From Vibrio zhugei (GTDB lineage: Bacteria > Pseudomonadota > Gammaproteobacteria > Enterobacterales > Vibrionaceae): a DNA stretch of 64,000 bases. The DNA is taken from the NCBI RefSeq assembly GCF_003716875.1, contig NZ_CP033078.1, positions 1,736,001-1,800,000 of the forward strand, written 5' to 3'. The notes under the pieces were generated by a model, which saw only the letters and a program-made list of their open reading frames with translations, had not been told where the DNA came from and did no database searches. The first letter of the stretch is position 1, and every line of letters begins with the position of its first letter. Below are positions 55,433-64,000 of this stretch, piece by piece. The translations under genes were made by a program, and so were the position numbers.

Positions 55433-56986
55433 TTATTTTTCGTCCGATGGCGTCAAACGCCCCATTTCTTCTGCAATTAACTCTAGTATTTTGTTTTTTA
55501 TGGCTTGGCTATCGTTTTTAGCGTCATAAACATTATTATCACCGACACACTGCTTCATCTGATTATAGTCTTCCAACCGATAATCAGAACCAAAACCAAT
55601 GGCAAACATACGTGCATTAACAGATTCCTCACCTACACTCTGGTGGTTCAAGTGGTCCAATATTCGGGTGCACAATTCTGCTTTAATAAGTTTGTCAGTG
55701 GCTGTATCACCAGTTTCATTGTTAGAATCTTCATCACCAGTTTCATTGTTAGAATCTTCTCGATAGTTTTTTTGATCGACGGTATTCACACCATCTGATA
55801 ATAAAATAATTAAACGCCGCGGATTTTCACCAGTGTTCGCCATTTGCGCGCCTCTAATTAATCCCGTATAAAATGCGGTTCCGCCTTGGGGTGTAAATTC
55901 GTATACTTGATCGCTTACCGACTTCACGTCGTCTGTTAGTGGGATATCATGAAAATTTAGAGTATAATTAGCACGTAAACTAGGCTTAAATTTAGACACT
56001 TCAAATATATTTTTCACGGTAGCTTTGTAGTTAATATACTGTCTATTATTAATAACTTTTGTATATGTATGCCAACTATTATCCCGAATAGGTGCACTAT
56101 ATAGTTGACCACACCAGCCATCGTATAAGCTTCGATCCTCGGAATAGGATGGATTGTTTAGAGGACCGTTTATATGAATATTATATCTCTGGTTCCAATT
56201 AATATAATGATAATTATTATGTTGATAGTAATAATATCTTGAAAAATAGTCATCTGTATTATACCGATTATTTTTATTAATAGATTTATCACATATTATA
56301 TAATTATATCCTAATCCATCATTAGAACTTGGGTGAGTATATATATTAAAACCAACAAAACCTAAAGTGCTTTTTTTTGTATCTACTTTTTTATTATAAG
56401 ATTCAATTGTATCAGCAACATCAGAAATAACTTTTTGTAAACTTTTGTATTTTCTTGGCTCACTATCTTCCCCTTGAAAATTCTTATCCATCGAACCAGA
56501 AAAATCAGCAACCAGTACCACATCCACAGTTTTCGATTGATATTTCCGTGCTGACGAATAGCCACCAATATTCAAATTGTCACCAAAACTGGTCTCAATG
56601 CTCGATTTCGAAAACCAATTAGGCTCTTTGATATGTGCGGCCACCTGGTATTCAAAAAAACGTTCTGAAGCCGCACCACCTTGATCACAGAAGTCATTGT
56701 CTTCACAAGGAATAACCTGGGTTTCTATTTTGTTTACGTCAGCATGCGGAAAGTAATATTGAATATAATCAGTTGCTAACTTATTTCGGGCTTGTTCACT
56801 ACCGCCACTCTGGCCCGCGATGGCTAATGCTGCGACTTCTGACGCCTCTTCTAAACGGGCTTTGTCTTGCAAGGCACGCGCACCATCAGTTCCCAAGATA
56901 AAAACCCCGAAAAGCAACGGAATCATCAACGCAAATAGAATCGCCGCATGGCCTCTCTGCTGTGTATACGTTATACAAGGCTTCAT
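55433..56986 (-). CDS. tadG: TadG-like protein with von Willebrand A domain
   Basis: The 517-residue protein starts with a TadE/TadG-type N-terminus (RGHAAILFALMIPLLFGVFILG). A VWA domain follows with intact MIDAS residues: Asp161, Ser163, Ser165 (DFSGS), Thr370 and Asp398 (LLSDGVNT). Between the first and later MIDAS parts lies an Asn/Tyr-rich insert (about 216-348). A perfect 9-residue repeat (EDSNNETGD twice, 410-427) follows Asp398. In Tad systems TadG is needed for pilus function and may be an adhesin or tether. The insert is encoded by very AT-rich DNA. Confidence 0.88.
   Translation of the reverse strand: MKPCITYTQQRGHAAILFALMIPLLFGVFILGTDGARALQDKARLEEASEVAALAIAGQSGGSEQARNKLATDYIQYYFPHADVNKIETQVIPCEDNDFCDQGGAASERFFEYQVAAHIKEPNWFSKSSIETSFGDNLNIGGYSSARKYQSKTVDVVLVADFSGSMDKNFQGEDSEPRKYKSLQKVISDVADTIESYNKKVDTKKSTLGFVGFNIYTHPSSNDGLGYNYIICDKSINKNNRYNTDDYFSRYYYYQHNNYHYINWNQRYNIHINGPLNNPSYSEDRSLYDGWCGQLYSAPIRDNSWHTYTKVINNRQYINYKATVKNIFEVSKFKPSLRANYTLNFHDIPLTDDVKSVSDQVYEFTPQGGTAFYTGLIRGAQMANTGENPRRLIILLSDGVNTVDQKNYREDSNNETGDEDSNNETGDTATDKLIKAELCTRILDHLNHQSVGEESVNARMFAIGFGSDYRLEDYNQMKQCVGDNNVYDAKNDSQAIKNKILELIAEEMGRLTPSDEK
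55706..55759 (-). repeat. Perfect 27-bp tandem repeat in tadG
   Basis: Two identical 27-base units abut at 55706-55732 and 55733-55759, encoding EDSNNETGD twice. The unit is in frame, so copy-number changes would alter the protein by nine residues without a frameshift. Confidence 0.97.
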
Positions 56987-56987
56987 T

Positions 56988-57563
56988 TTACCGTCCTACC
57001 GAAATGGAACGAACTGAGACTCGAGAAAAATTTTTCCCAACTAAACCGCCAAACCAATTGATGGTGTCATAGCAGAGTGTGACTTGATATAACGTGGCTG
57101 AGCGCCCCCAAGACGTTTGAAATATTAGCTCTTTTTTAGGCTCACCGCCTTCACATGTAATACCAATTTTCTTTTCATCAAAACTATTCCAATGGTCCAA
57201 GGGTTTAATATTTCCAAGACCATAATTATCTCGCTGAAAAACTTGAACATCAAAACCAAACTTCTCTTTATCAAAGCTACCTAGGGTTCGGTTAAGTGAA
57301 TTTATTGTGATGATATACGCTTCGTTGGCTTGCTCTTTTGTTAATTGATAGTTGTTTGCGTCATCATTATTATCACGATTAAATAACTGAGTGCGTTCTT
57401 TCACCACGTTCGCCATAGAATAGGACAAACGCTCTAAGGTACCTTTAACATTCAGTTTGAGTACAAGGTCTGCACTGAACACCAAAAGCAGGCCAAAAAA
57501 TATTCCAACGATGGCAAATTCAATCGTAAAATTACCACGTTGTTTAATTGAGTTTAAAGTCAC
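56988..57563 (-). CDS. tadF: TadF-like minor pseudopilin
   Basis: From the GTG at 57563 the protein is 191 residues with the prepilin-like start IKQRGNFTIEFAIVGIFFGLLLVFSADLVLKL, that is, a short leader and a hydrophobic alpha-1N helix with Glu at position 5 after the processing site. It resembles TadE/TadF pseudopilins. The start overlaps the end of tadE by 20 bases. The longer frame from 57680 reads through tadE and is not family-like. Cleavage by a prepilin peptidase is expected. Confidence 0.85.
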   Translation of the reverse strand: MTLNSIKQRGNFTIEFAIVGIFFGLLLVFSADLVLKLNVKGTLERLSYSMANVVKERTQLFNRDNNDDANNYQLTKEQANEAYIITINSLNRTLGSFDKEKFGFDVQVFQRDNYGLGNIKPLDHWNSFDEKKIGITCEGGEPKKELIFQTSWGRSATLYQVTLCYDTINWFGGLVGKNFSRVSVRSISVGR

Positions 57564-58092
57564 TACGTTGATATTCCTGTATGACGATCGCTTCACGAGC
57601 AAATAAAGTCCCACTATCCATAAAATAATGAAAAATAGGCGGCGCGTTATAGCTAATATGATAAATGGCAATGGGAGCATCCTGCGGTGGTTCTCCGCAA
57701 ATAATACTATTTTTCTTACTGTCTTTCTCCGGCTTACATTGCTCGGTTATTTCTGATAACGTTTTAAAGCTATTAAGATAACGAATACTATAAGTAAAAT
57801 CTTTAGCATCAACCACATAGCGCCATAGACTATCACTACGGTTTAATACGGTGGCGAAATCTGCTAAAAAATCGGTATTTTTTTCGACACGTTTACTATG
57901 TAATGCCGCTTGAGAAATGGCAAGATCCCCTATCGACGACACGAAGGATAAATAGCTCATCTCTACCCACGCGACACACATCAACCAGAAAAAAATAAAA
58001 CCAATCGCAAACTCGATTGACGCAACGCCGCGCTGCTTAATGCTGTGCAAGCAACGTAACAAGCCCGCGTCACGACTAACGTGATTTTTCAT
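57544..58092 (-). CDS. tadE: TadE-like minor pseudopilin
   Basis: The 182-residue protein has the motif IKQRGVASIEFAIGFIFFWLMCVAWVEM, a G/E-type prepilin cleavage site followed by a hydrophobic helix. Two later Cys may be bonded. TadE and TadF are pseudopilins needed for Tad pilus assembly. It overlaps the end of tadD by 17 bases. The Tad order tadD-tadE-tadF-tadG supports the name. Confidence 0.88.
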   Translation of the reverse strand: MKNHVSRDAGLLRCLHSIKQRGVASIEFAIGFIFFWLMCVAWVEMSYLSFVSSIGDLAISQAALHSKRVEKNTDFLADFATVLNRSDSLWRYVVDAKDFTYSIRYLNSFKTLSEITEQCKPEKDSKKNSIICGEPPQDAPIAIYHISYNAPPIFHYFMDSGTLFAREAIVIQEYQRSDFKLN

Positions 58093-58843
58093 GCTGATTC
58101 ACCGATAGCTGCTGTAAGTTAACTAGCTTCAAGGCTCGCAATTGAGCATATAGCCTATTTTGCTTCGGCCGATCGAGCGATTTGGTCAACTGATAAAATG
58201 CCGGAAGATCGCCTTGCCTAGCATAAACAACCGCAAGGTTCGCTTTGATGGTCTGTTGATTATTGGTTTGATCATCATCGAGTAACGATTCTAACAGTCG
58301 CCGTGCGGTTCTATAATCTTGTTGTAAGATAGCGATTAAAGCTAAATTATTCTTAATGGTCTGATCGTTTCCCATCGAGCTACGGGCTTTAGAAAACCAT
58401 AATTGTGCGGGAACGAGATCGCCTTGATAGCCCGCCAGAACGCCAAGTAAGTTCATCACTTCAGCGTTGCTTGGTTGACTTTGGTGTGCTCGCGAAAGAT
58501 AGATTTTCGCTTGTTGATAGTCTTGCGTATTGAGATAGGCTATGCCCGCTAGACGCTGCACCTCAAACTCATCGGCATGATGCTTTAATAAAGGTTTGAG
58601 ATAAAATATCGCTGAGGAATAATCTCCGACTTTTTCATACGTTGAGATTAATTTTTTTCTGATTACGCTCGACTCTTTTTTAGCTAATTGCTTTTTATAC
58701 AGTTCAATAAGTTGATTATAACTCCTACTGCTCTGCAAAATCTTCTCATTAGTGGTGTCTGAAAAAGAGTGCTGATCGTTCTGTGCGCAGCCCGATAACA
58801 CCAACAGCACTACACTAAACATGGCACACTTAAAAATTCGCAT
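58076..58843 (-). CDS. tadD: TadD-like TPR lipoprotein
   Basis: The 255-residue protein has a lipoprotein signal (SVVLLVLSGC) followed by TPR repeats (YLKPLLKHHADEFEVQRLAGIAYLNTQDYQQAKIYLSRAHQ and two more). TadD is an outer-membrane lipoprotein that helps the RcpA secretin to assemble, as PilF does for PilQ. It overlaps tadC by 14 bases. Confidence 0.9.
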   Translation of the reverse strand: MRIFKCAMFSVVLLVLSGCAQNDQHSFSDTTNEKILQSSRSYNQLIELYKKQLAKKESSVIRKKLISTYEKVGDYSSAIFYLKPLLKHHADEFEVQRLAGIAYLNTQDYQQAKIYLSRAHQSQPSNAEVMNLLGVLAGYQGDLVPAQLWFSKARSSMGNDQTIKNNLALIAILQQDYRTARRLLESLLDDDQTNNQQTIKANLAVVYARQGDLPAFYQLTKSLDRPKQNRLYAQLRALKLVNLQQLSVNQHEKSR

Positions 58844-59708
58844 TTTGCATCATCCTCATAACACCAGGCGCAGCAATGAGTATCACAATCGGTACCATGA
58901 TAAACACAATCAATGGTATCGACATTTTTGCTGACAGTTGACCAATTTTCTCTTCTACATGTAGCAATTGCACTTCACGAATATCCGCAGATAACGTAGT
59001 TAATACACTGTAAATAGAGGAGCCATATTGCAAACTTTGATTCAGCGTCATCACAAAGCTGCGTATTTCATCGGTAGGTACTCGTTCGTATAGCTCTTGC
59101 AGAGATTGCTCTAATCCGACTAGACGAGCACGCTCGTCCACTTTACGTAAAAGGTGACTTAGGTCTTTATCGAATGCACCAAACTCTTGGGATAAATAAC
59201 TGATCGCCGCTTCTATTGTCATCCCAGTTTGTACGCACACTGCCATTAAATCGAGCATATACGGCAGCTTTTGTGAAATAGCTTTTCGCAAGGATTTAGC
59301 TCGTGACGCTAGATAAGAGTCTGGACCAATCAACACCGCTATCAAAAAGACCGCTTCTAGTACAATAAATGTATTGGTCGAAAATTGTAGCCAAGTATGT
59401 AGCAGAAAAATCACCCCTGCGCCAATACAGAGTACAATGTATTTCATCGGCATATAATATTTAGCCAACTTAACATCATAAAAGCCGGCCGCTACGAACT
59501 TCCCTTCGATGTCTTCTTTCTCAGACGAAAAGACTCCGTTTAAAACATGTAATACATTCGCTAAATCAAAGCGCTTCTCATGAGTCATGTCAACATTGAA
59601 CTGGGCAAGCGTTTTCTGGCGATTTAAATAAATCAGTGAGTACAGTAACGCAATGATACCAACCACAATTAAAATCAAGGAAATGATAACGAAGACATTC
59701 ATGGTCAT
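58830..59708 (-). CDS. tadC: TadC inner-membrane platform protein
   Basis: The protein (292 residues from the ATG at 59708) is a type II secretion F-domain membrane protein: two helices near the N-terminus, the motif MLDLMAVCVQTGMTIEAAISYLSQEFG, and a C-terminal helix pair. With TadB it forms the heterodimeric inner-membrane platform. The start could also be the GTG at 59714 or the ATG at 59702. It overlaps tadD and follows tadB without a gap. Confidence 0.92.
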   Translation of the reverse strand: MTMNVFVIISLILIVVGIIALLYSLIYLNRQKTLAQFNVDMTHEKRFDLANVLHVLNGVFSSEKEDIEGKFVAAGFYDVKLAKYYMPMKYIVLCIGAGVIFLLHTWLQFSTNTFIVLEAVFLIAVLIGPDSYLASRAKSLRKAISQKLPYMLDLMAVCVQTGMTIEAAISYLSQEFGAFDKDLSHLLRKVDERARLVGLEQSLQELYERVPTDEIRSFVMTLNQSLQYGSSIYSVLTTLSADIREVQLLHVEEKIGQLSAKMSIPLIVFIMVPIVILIAAPGVMRMMQNANF

Positions 59709-59714
59709 GCTCAC

Positions 59715-60644
59715 CTATTTAACACTTTTCATTAGCATCCAAACAATACTAATCCCTATAGCCTCACTACCCAGCACATAATACAAAATGGCACGGCCGC
59801 TATCATTGAACATGACAAACTCATAATTCTCTGGACTTAAAAACTGCAACATAAATAAAAAGAAAAATGGAATAGCCGCAACGATTTTTGCAGAAGTTCT
59901 CGCTTCGGATGTTAAAGCGAATTTTTTCTTTTCTATCGAGCGAGCATTAAACATGGTCCGATTCAAACGGTGCATGACGTCTTTCAACTGTCCACCGCGC
60001 TGCATATTGGCGCGTAACGTAATTACGAAGAAGTAAAATGATGGGTAAGGATACCGGCGACACGATTTACGAAAGACTTCATCGGGCATTTCGCCGAGCT
60101 GTAAACGTCGTCCCATGATATTAAACTCTTTACCAATATCTCCGTCTAACTTTTCACCGACATACAAAATAGCATGCATGACACTTTCACCCGATGACAC
60201 CGCACTGGTCATCATATTTAATGCATCGGGAAACTGGGATTCAAAGAGCTTACGCTCTCGATTTTGCATCCAACGATAGAACAAGACCATCCCCAGCAGC
60301 ATAAAGATGGGGGTCACCAACAAAGGTGAGGCACGTAAAAAAGTTCGATTAAAAAAGACCGCGGCAACCAATAGTACGATGAGCAAAATCACAAGTTTTA
60401 TTTGTGGTTGCCCGCCCAATTGCTTCTTAAAGTTTTCCCAACGTAGCGCAATACTCTCGAAGAAATTTCGCTCTAATAAAGAGGCCAAATTGATGGCTTG
60501 CTCTGAGGTCGACATGGACCCCACATATTCAGTGCGATTGAAATCTTGCAAATAGCTGATGCGCTTACTTTTTGAAGCCCGATGAGTCAACACTCCATAA
60601 ATGAGTACAATCAATCCGAATAAAATGATGACAAGATACATCAT
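59715..60644 (-). CDS. tadB: TadB inner-membrane platform protein
   Basis: The 309-residue protein has an N-terminal helix, two helices in the middle (LVILLIVLLVAAVFF, PIFMLLGMVLF), the T2SSF motif FPDALNMMTSAVSSGESVMHAILYV and a C-terminal helix pair. It forms the TadB/TadC platform that anchors the assembly ATPase. Its ATG overlaps the tadA stop by four bases (ATGA), which suggests coupled translation. Confidence 0.93.
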   Translation of the reverse strand: MMYLVIILFGLIVLIYGVLTHRASKSKRISYLQDFNRTEYVGSMSTSEQAINLASLLERNFFESIALRWENFKKQLGGQPQIKLVILLIVLLVAAVFFNRTFLRASPLLVTPIFMLLGMVLFYRWMQNRERKLFESQFPDALNMMTSAVSSGESVMHAILYVGEKLDGDIGKEFNIMGRRLQLGEMPDEVFRKSCRRYPYPSFYFFVITLRANMQRGGQLKDVMHRLNRTMFNARSIEKKKFALTSEARTSAKIVAAIPFFFLFMLQFLSPENYEFVMFNDSGRAILYYVLGSEAIGISIVWMLMKSVK

Positions 60645-61927
60645 TGCATCGTTTCTCCAGCTCTAAACGCTGACATCAACGTTTCTTCCAATCCAAAAAA
60701 CTTCGCTTTTTCGACCAGAACAGAACGCTGCATAAGACCGGCAGTGACAAAATTACCCCGAATTTTATTGTCGTCACTTTGTTGATAGTTAGGTTGAAAA
60801 CGGAAGATTTCTTCCATCACAACGTTATCCCCTTCCAAGCCGATAACTTCCGTAATACTCATTACTTTGCGGCTGCCATCATGCAAGCGAGAAATCTGGA
60901 TAACTAAATCAACGGCACTGACAATAGTCCGACGAATGGCTTCAAGAGGCAGGTTATTGTTCGCCATCATCACCATGGATTCAACACGTGCCATTGCATC
61001 TCGAGGAGTATTGGCGTGCAGTGTTGACATCGAGCCATCATGACCCGTATTCATCGCTTGCAGCATTTCGAAGGCTTCTGGTCCCCGACATTCCCCAACA
61101 ATGATCCGATCAGGCCGCATACGCAGTGAGTTGATGACCAAATCACGTTGATTCACTAACCCTGTATTTTCAATCCCCGCAGTACGGGTTTCTAATCGCA
61201 CGACATGGGGTTGCTGCATTTTCAATTCAGCCGCATCTTCAATGGTGATGATGCGTTCTTTCTCTGAGATAAATTGCGACAAGGCGTTTAACATTGTGGT
61301 TTTACCCGACCCCGTACCGCCAGAAATCAAAATATTCAAACGGCAGCGTGAAGCGACCATGAGCAGTTGGGCCATTTCTGGACTCATCGCGCCAAACTCG
61401 CACAATTTACCTAAATCAATACTTTGCTTTTTAAATTTACGAATCGATATCGCGGTCCCATCAATGGCGATGGGTGGAATCACGATATTCACTCGGCTAC
61501 CATCTTCCAAGCGCGCATCACAGGTTGGTGAAGCTTCATCGACACGTCGGCCGACCCGCCCAGCGATACGCTTTGCGATCGCGAGCAACTGAGCTTCATC
61601 GATAAAATTGATAGGGGCTGGCTCCATTAAACCGTGGCGTTCGATATAGACGGAATCCGGACCATTCACCATGATGTCAGTAATCGATTCATCATCCATG
61701 AGCCTTTGCAGCGGTCCCAACCCGACCAATTCATCGGTTAAGCTGGCAACAAACTCTTTACGAACAACGGAAGACACGGACGCATTCTCGTTCTCGATCA
61801 GCATATCAATCGCATTTTCTATCTGGCTAGACAGTTGAGCGCGACTTATATTCGCGACAGCAGCAGGGTCTAACGCATCAAAGATTTGTTTACGCAATCG
61901 AATGTAAAGATGTTTCGTACCAAGCAT
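60641..61927 (-). CDS. tadA: TadA pilus assembly ATPase
   Basis: The 428-residue protein is a VirB11/PilT-type secretion ATPase: Walker A GGTGSGKT at residues 203-210, Asp box [23 protein letters not shown], Walker [14 protein letters not shown] and a His box (STLHANT). TadA powers assembly (and in some species retraction) of Tad pili. The sequence is intact. It is followed within the same operon by tadB and preceded by tadZ. Confidence 0.96.
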   Translation of the reverse strand: MLGTKHLYIRLRKQIFDALDPAAVANISRAQLSSQIENAIDMLIENENASVSSVVRKEFVASLTDELVGLGPLQRLMDDESITDIMVNGPDSVYIERHGLMEPAPINFIDEAQLLAIAKRIAGRVGRRVDEASPTCDARLEDGSRVNIVIPPIAIDGTAISIRKFKKQSIDLGKLCEFGAMSPEMAQLLMVASRCRLNILISGGTGSGKTTMLNALSQFISEKERIITIEDAAELKMQQPHVVRLETRTAGIENTGLVNQRDLVINSLRMRPDRIIVGECRGPEAFEMLQAMNTGHDGSMSTLHANTPRDAMARVESMVMMANNNLPLEAIRRTIVSAVDLVIQISRLHDGSRKVMSITEVIGLEGDNVVMEEIFRFQPNYQQSDDNKIRGNFVTAGLMQRSVLVEKAKFFGLEETLMSAFRAGETMQ

Positions 61928-61930
61928 AAA

Positions 61931-63163
61931 TTACGCCTTGTTAAATAACTTTTTAAAGAGAGATTTAGACGGCTCTGAATCTTCTCCTACCACTAACGAT
62001 GCCAAGGATTTGAAGGACGCCGATGATTTATGTGTGTTATTCGCCAAGCGCTTTCCGCCAAGAATGACATCAGAAAAGTTACTAATAAACGGTATGACGA
62101 CGTCGGCTTTTTGTTTCAGAAACTTGTCAATCTCGGTTTGTGACACACTGGCGTATTTTTCTGGGACAATGTGATTCACCACGACAATCAACCTTGGGCG
62201 CTCCGAGGCAGGTAAATTTTCAATTAATAATTTTATTCTGCCCGCATCACGTAGAGAAGAAACCGTTGGCGACGTGATTAATATAATACAGTCGCTTTTT
62301 AACCAAGGGTGGTCTTTTTCAAACACCACGCCGGAAGACGCAGAGACATCTTCAATAATAAAATTACACTCTGACGACATAATATCGACGACAAAGCGAT
62401 GGTATTCTGTCGTTTCGCTTTGCGTTAAATTCGGTGCAGTCAATGCCAACAAAGAAAGTAATTCACTTTGCTTATACAGTAAGCTTTTCGCACTGGCTAA
62501 ATCCAATGTATCCGCAAAGCTCCCCGTTTGAATTTGACGTTTCTCAAACTGCTTTATCCCCAACATAATGTCGATATTGCCACTGTTATAGTTGTGGTCA
62601 ACCACGATACATGACGCACGCTTCACTTCAGAAAGCAAATAAGACAGCTCCGCGGAGATCGCCGTGGTGCCGACGCCCCCTTTAGCTCCAATCACTGAAA
62701 CTTGTTTTGCGCGTCGATTCTGGCCAGGCCCACGATTGCGTTGGCGATTATCATGCACACTGCGCACAAAATCGATCAATTCTTGCTTCGTAATCGGCCA
62801 AAACAGATAATAAAACCCTAACTCTTTGAGATTACGAATGGTGGAGATGGCGTCTTCACTGCCAATCACAATGACCGAAGCATGGCTTGGTAATAAGTGA
62901 CTAATGCGCTTCGCGTCTTCTGCCACGTTCTGACTGTCATTCAGCTCAATAATAACGATCTCAACCGTTTGCAAACGCACATATTCGGAAATATCAGCGT
63001 CCGTATTTTCTGCCACAACTGGCTCACTGATGCCTTCAAAACGATAAGACTCAAGTACCAGTTGTCTGCATTGCTGGGTTTGATAGAAGAGCGCCGAGGT
63101 GATGCTTTCGGACGGTTTTTCATCCGGCTTACCTGATTTAAGAATATCGACAAGATCAAGCAT
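61931..63163 (-). CDS. tadZ: TadZ-like localisation ATPase
   Basis: The 410-residue protein has an N-terminal receiver-like domain and a ParA/MinD domain with deviant Walker A KGGVGTT at residues 161-167 (VSVIGAKGGVGTTAISAEL). The usual Lys-Thr of KGGVGKT is Thr-Thr here, as in other TadZ proteins. TadZ (CpaE) places the Tad machine at a pole or focus. It follows rcpB by four bases. Confidence 0.9.
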   Translation of the reverse strand: MLDLVDILKSGKPDEKPSESITSALFYQTQQCRQLVLESYRFEGISEPVVAENTDADISEYVRLQTVEIVIIELNDSQNVAEDAKRISHLLPSHASVIVIGSEDAISTIRNLKELGFYYLFWPITKQELIDFVRSVHDNRQRNRGPGQNRRAKQVSVIGAKGGVGTTAISAELSYLLSEVKRASCIVVDHNYNSGNIDIMLGIKQFEKRQIQTGSFADTLDLASAKSLLYKQSELLSLLALTAPNLTQSETTEYHRFVVDIMSSECNFIIEDVSASSGVVFEKDHPWLKSDCIILITSPTVSSLRDAGRIKLLIENLPASERPRLIVVVNHIVPEKYASVSQTEIDKFLKQKADVVIPFISNFSDVILGGKRLANNTHKSSASFKSLASLVVGEDSEPSKSLFKKLFNKA

Positions 63164-63167
63164 AAGA

Positions 63168-63668
63168 CTAGTTTCCAGATTCAGTAATCGCCGCAGAGCG
63201 TTCGGGATTGATCATCGATGTCCAGCGGTTTTTTTCAACATTACACCCAAAATCACCATTGAACTGACTCAGCGAATTGTAGTTTACGTAGCGACAGTCA
63301 TCGATCCGCACTTTATATTCGGCAAGTGACATGATAAAGGTATTTCCTTGTCCACTCTCTTCGATGGTTAGCATGTTTTCCGCGACGCCCATAGCAAGTA
63401 ATTGACGTTTCGCCGCTTGCATTACCCGTTTCGCGGCATGACCTTGATAGTGAATATGAATGGTTTGTGACAACGCTTGTTGCTGGTGCTGCTTAATAAA
63501 TGCAGAAACGTTTTTCTTAGCACTGCGATAATTGTCGACATGCAGTGACAGCGATGTGTTCACTGGGTACAAGTTCACTTTTGTCCCGGTGCGATCGTGA
63601 ACATGGCTACAACCCACTAAAAGTAGCGTGGTTAATATAGAAAGAGAGCGAATCACTTTGATACTCAT
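63168..63668 (-). CDS. rcpB: RcpB/CpaD-like lipoprotein
   Basis: The 166-residue protein has a lipoprotein signal (TTLLLVGC, with Cys lipidation) and a CpaD-like domain ending in DDCRYVNYNSLSQFNGDFGCNVEKNRW, the FGC pattern of CpaD/RcpB. It assists or gates the RcpA secretin. Its ATG overlaps the stop of rcpA (ATGA). A strong GGAGGA ribosome site lies inside the rcpA end. Confidence 0.85.
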   Translation of the reverse strand: MSIKVIRSLSILTTLLLVGCSHVHDRTGTKVNLYPVNTSLSLHVDNYRSAKKNVSAFIKQHQQQALSQTIHIHYQGHAAKRVMQAAKRQLLAMGVAENMLTIEESGQGNTFIMSLAEYKVRIDDCRYVNYNSLSQFNGDFGCNVEKNRWTSMINPERSAAITESGN

Positions 63669-64000
63669 TGGATAAATCCTCCATTAGATAACCACTCACG
63701 CGCAGTATAAGTACTATCGGTTTTATCATCCAAAGCAAAGAAGCGTTGCAAGTTGGTAGTACGCTCAAACGCAGGTAATGTCACTTGGTTGGTTTCAATC
63801 GGCTTCACCAAACTGACTGTCGCGACAATCACAAGTTCGGTTTTTTTACGCTCGGTCTGAGTATAACGAAATAACGCACCTAAAATTGGAATATCACCAA
63901 TATAAGGAATTTTGGATAGTGACTCGGTTTCTTCATTACTTAATAAACCGCCAAGGATAAAGCTTTGCCCATCGCCAAGCTCAACTGTGGTCTTCGCTTT
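63665..64000 (-). CDS. rcpA: RcpA/CpaC secretin, 5' part missing
   Basis: The 111 visible C-terminal residues include the secretin signature: DGQSFILGGLLSNEETESLSKIPYIGDIPILGALFR followed by KKTELVIVATVSLVKP. This is the type II/III secretin domain, forming the outer-membrane pore for the Tad pilus. The frame is open to the right edge, so the N-terminal part, likely rcpC and the flp pilin gene, is beyond. The stop TGA overlaps the rcpB start. Confidence 0.92.
   Translation of the reverse strand, partial: KAKTTVELGDGQSFILGGLLSNEETESLSKIPYIGDIPILGALFRYTQTERKKTELVIVATVSLVKPIETNQVTLPAFERTTNLQRFFALDDKTDSTYTAREWLSNGGFIQ

Noticed and set aside
57564..57680. N-terminal extension of tadF into tadE
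   Set aside because: It reads through the tadE coding region in another frame and does not resemble a prepilin leader. The overlapping GTG start is family-like.

Overview
The window reads as chromosome I of a Vibrio or close Vibrionaceae relative. The evidence is gene content and order: lapB-lapA-ihfB-rpsA-cmk, comEA-like, ppiD-hupB-lon-clpX-clpP-tig, folD, ycgL/minCDE, yoaA-tsaB-slp-fadD-rnd, and sppA-ansA / yeaC / msrB-gapA-yeaD blocks all follow the gammaproteobacterial (Vibrio and partly E. coli) arrangement, with proteins of normal length. No rRNA, insertion sequence, prophage, integron or CRISPR array was seen. Both ends are cut inside genes: lapB on the left and a Tad secretin (rcpA) on the right. 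The species cannot be fixed from this sequence alone.

Layout. 1-12915 (minus strand) is a housekeeping block: LPS assembly control (lapB/lapA), nucleoid proteins (ihfB, hupB), ribosomal protein S1, CMP kinase, periplasmic folding (ppiD), and the chaperone/protease set tig-clpP-clpX-lon. A sigma-32-like promoter lies in front of lon and a long hairpin lies between tig and clpP. 13409-27858 is more mixed and accessory: selO, a GNAT-nitrilase fusion, a glutaredoxin 2, an RhtB exporter, a GH43 glycosidase with a GPH-family sugar transporter, a DUF442 protein, a VanZ-like protein, an M23-domain protein overlapping an MFS transporter, an ABC-F ATPase with an upstream small ORF, an SDR and a RimJ-like acetyltransferase. 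27951-51479 returns to conserved genes: tRNA-Arg(UCU), folD (with a PurR-like box), a MltB-type lytic transglycosylase, ycgL, minCDE, an M3 peptidase, rnd, fadD and its upstream operon, purU, sppA, ansA, msrB, gapA, yeaD, rlmA.

51756-64000 looks like a surface-attachment module. A small unknown protein and a periplasmic solute-binding-like protein sit tail to tail with a CHASE-GGDEF diguanylate cyclase. Next comes a Tad pilus operon on the minus strand (rcpA-rcpB-tadZ-tadA-tadB-tadC-tadD-tadE-tadF-tadG-ompA family) with overlapping genes throughout. The flp pilin and prepilin peptidase are expected beyond the right edge. TadG carries a von Willebrand A domain with an intact metal site, a long Asn/Tyr-rich AT-rich insert and a perfect 27-bp tandem repeat.

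The most interesting undescribed signal is the leader of the ABC-F gene (24367-24660). It has its own promoter, a 26-codon ORF behind a near-perfect Shine-Dalgarno, and then mutually exclusive base-pairing segments ending at the ABC-F start region, which resembles ribosome-mediated attenuation. A complete -35/-10 pair with a short spacer overlaps the last segment, so a plain downstream promoter is the main alternative.
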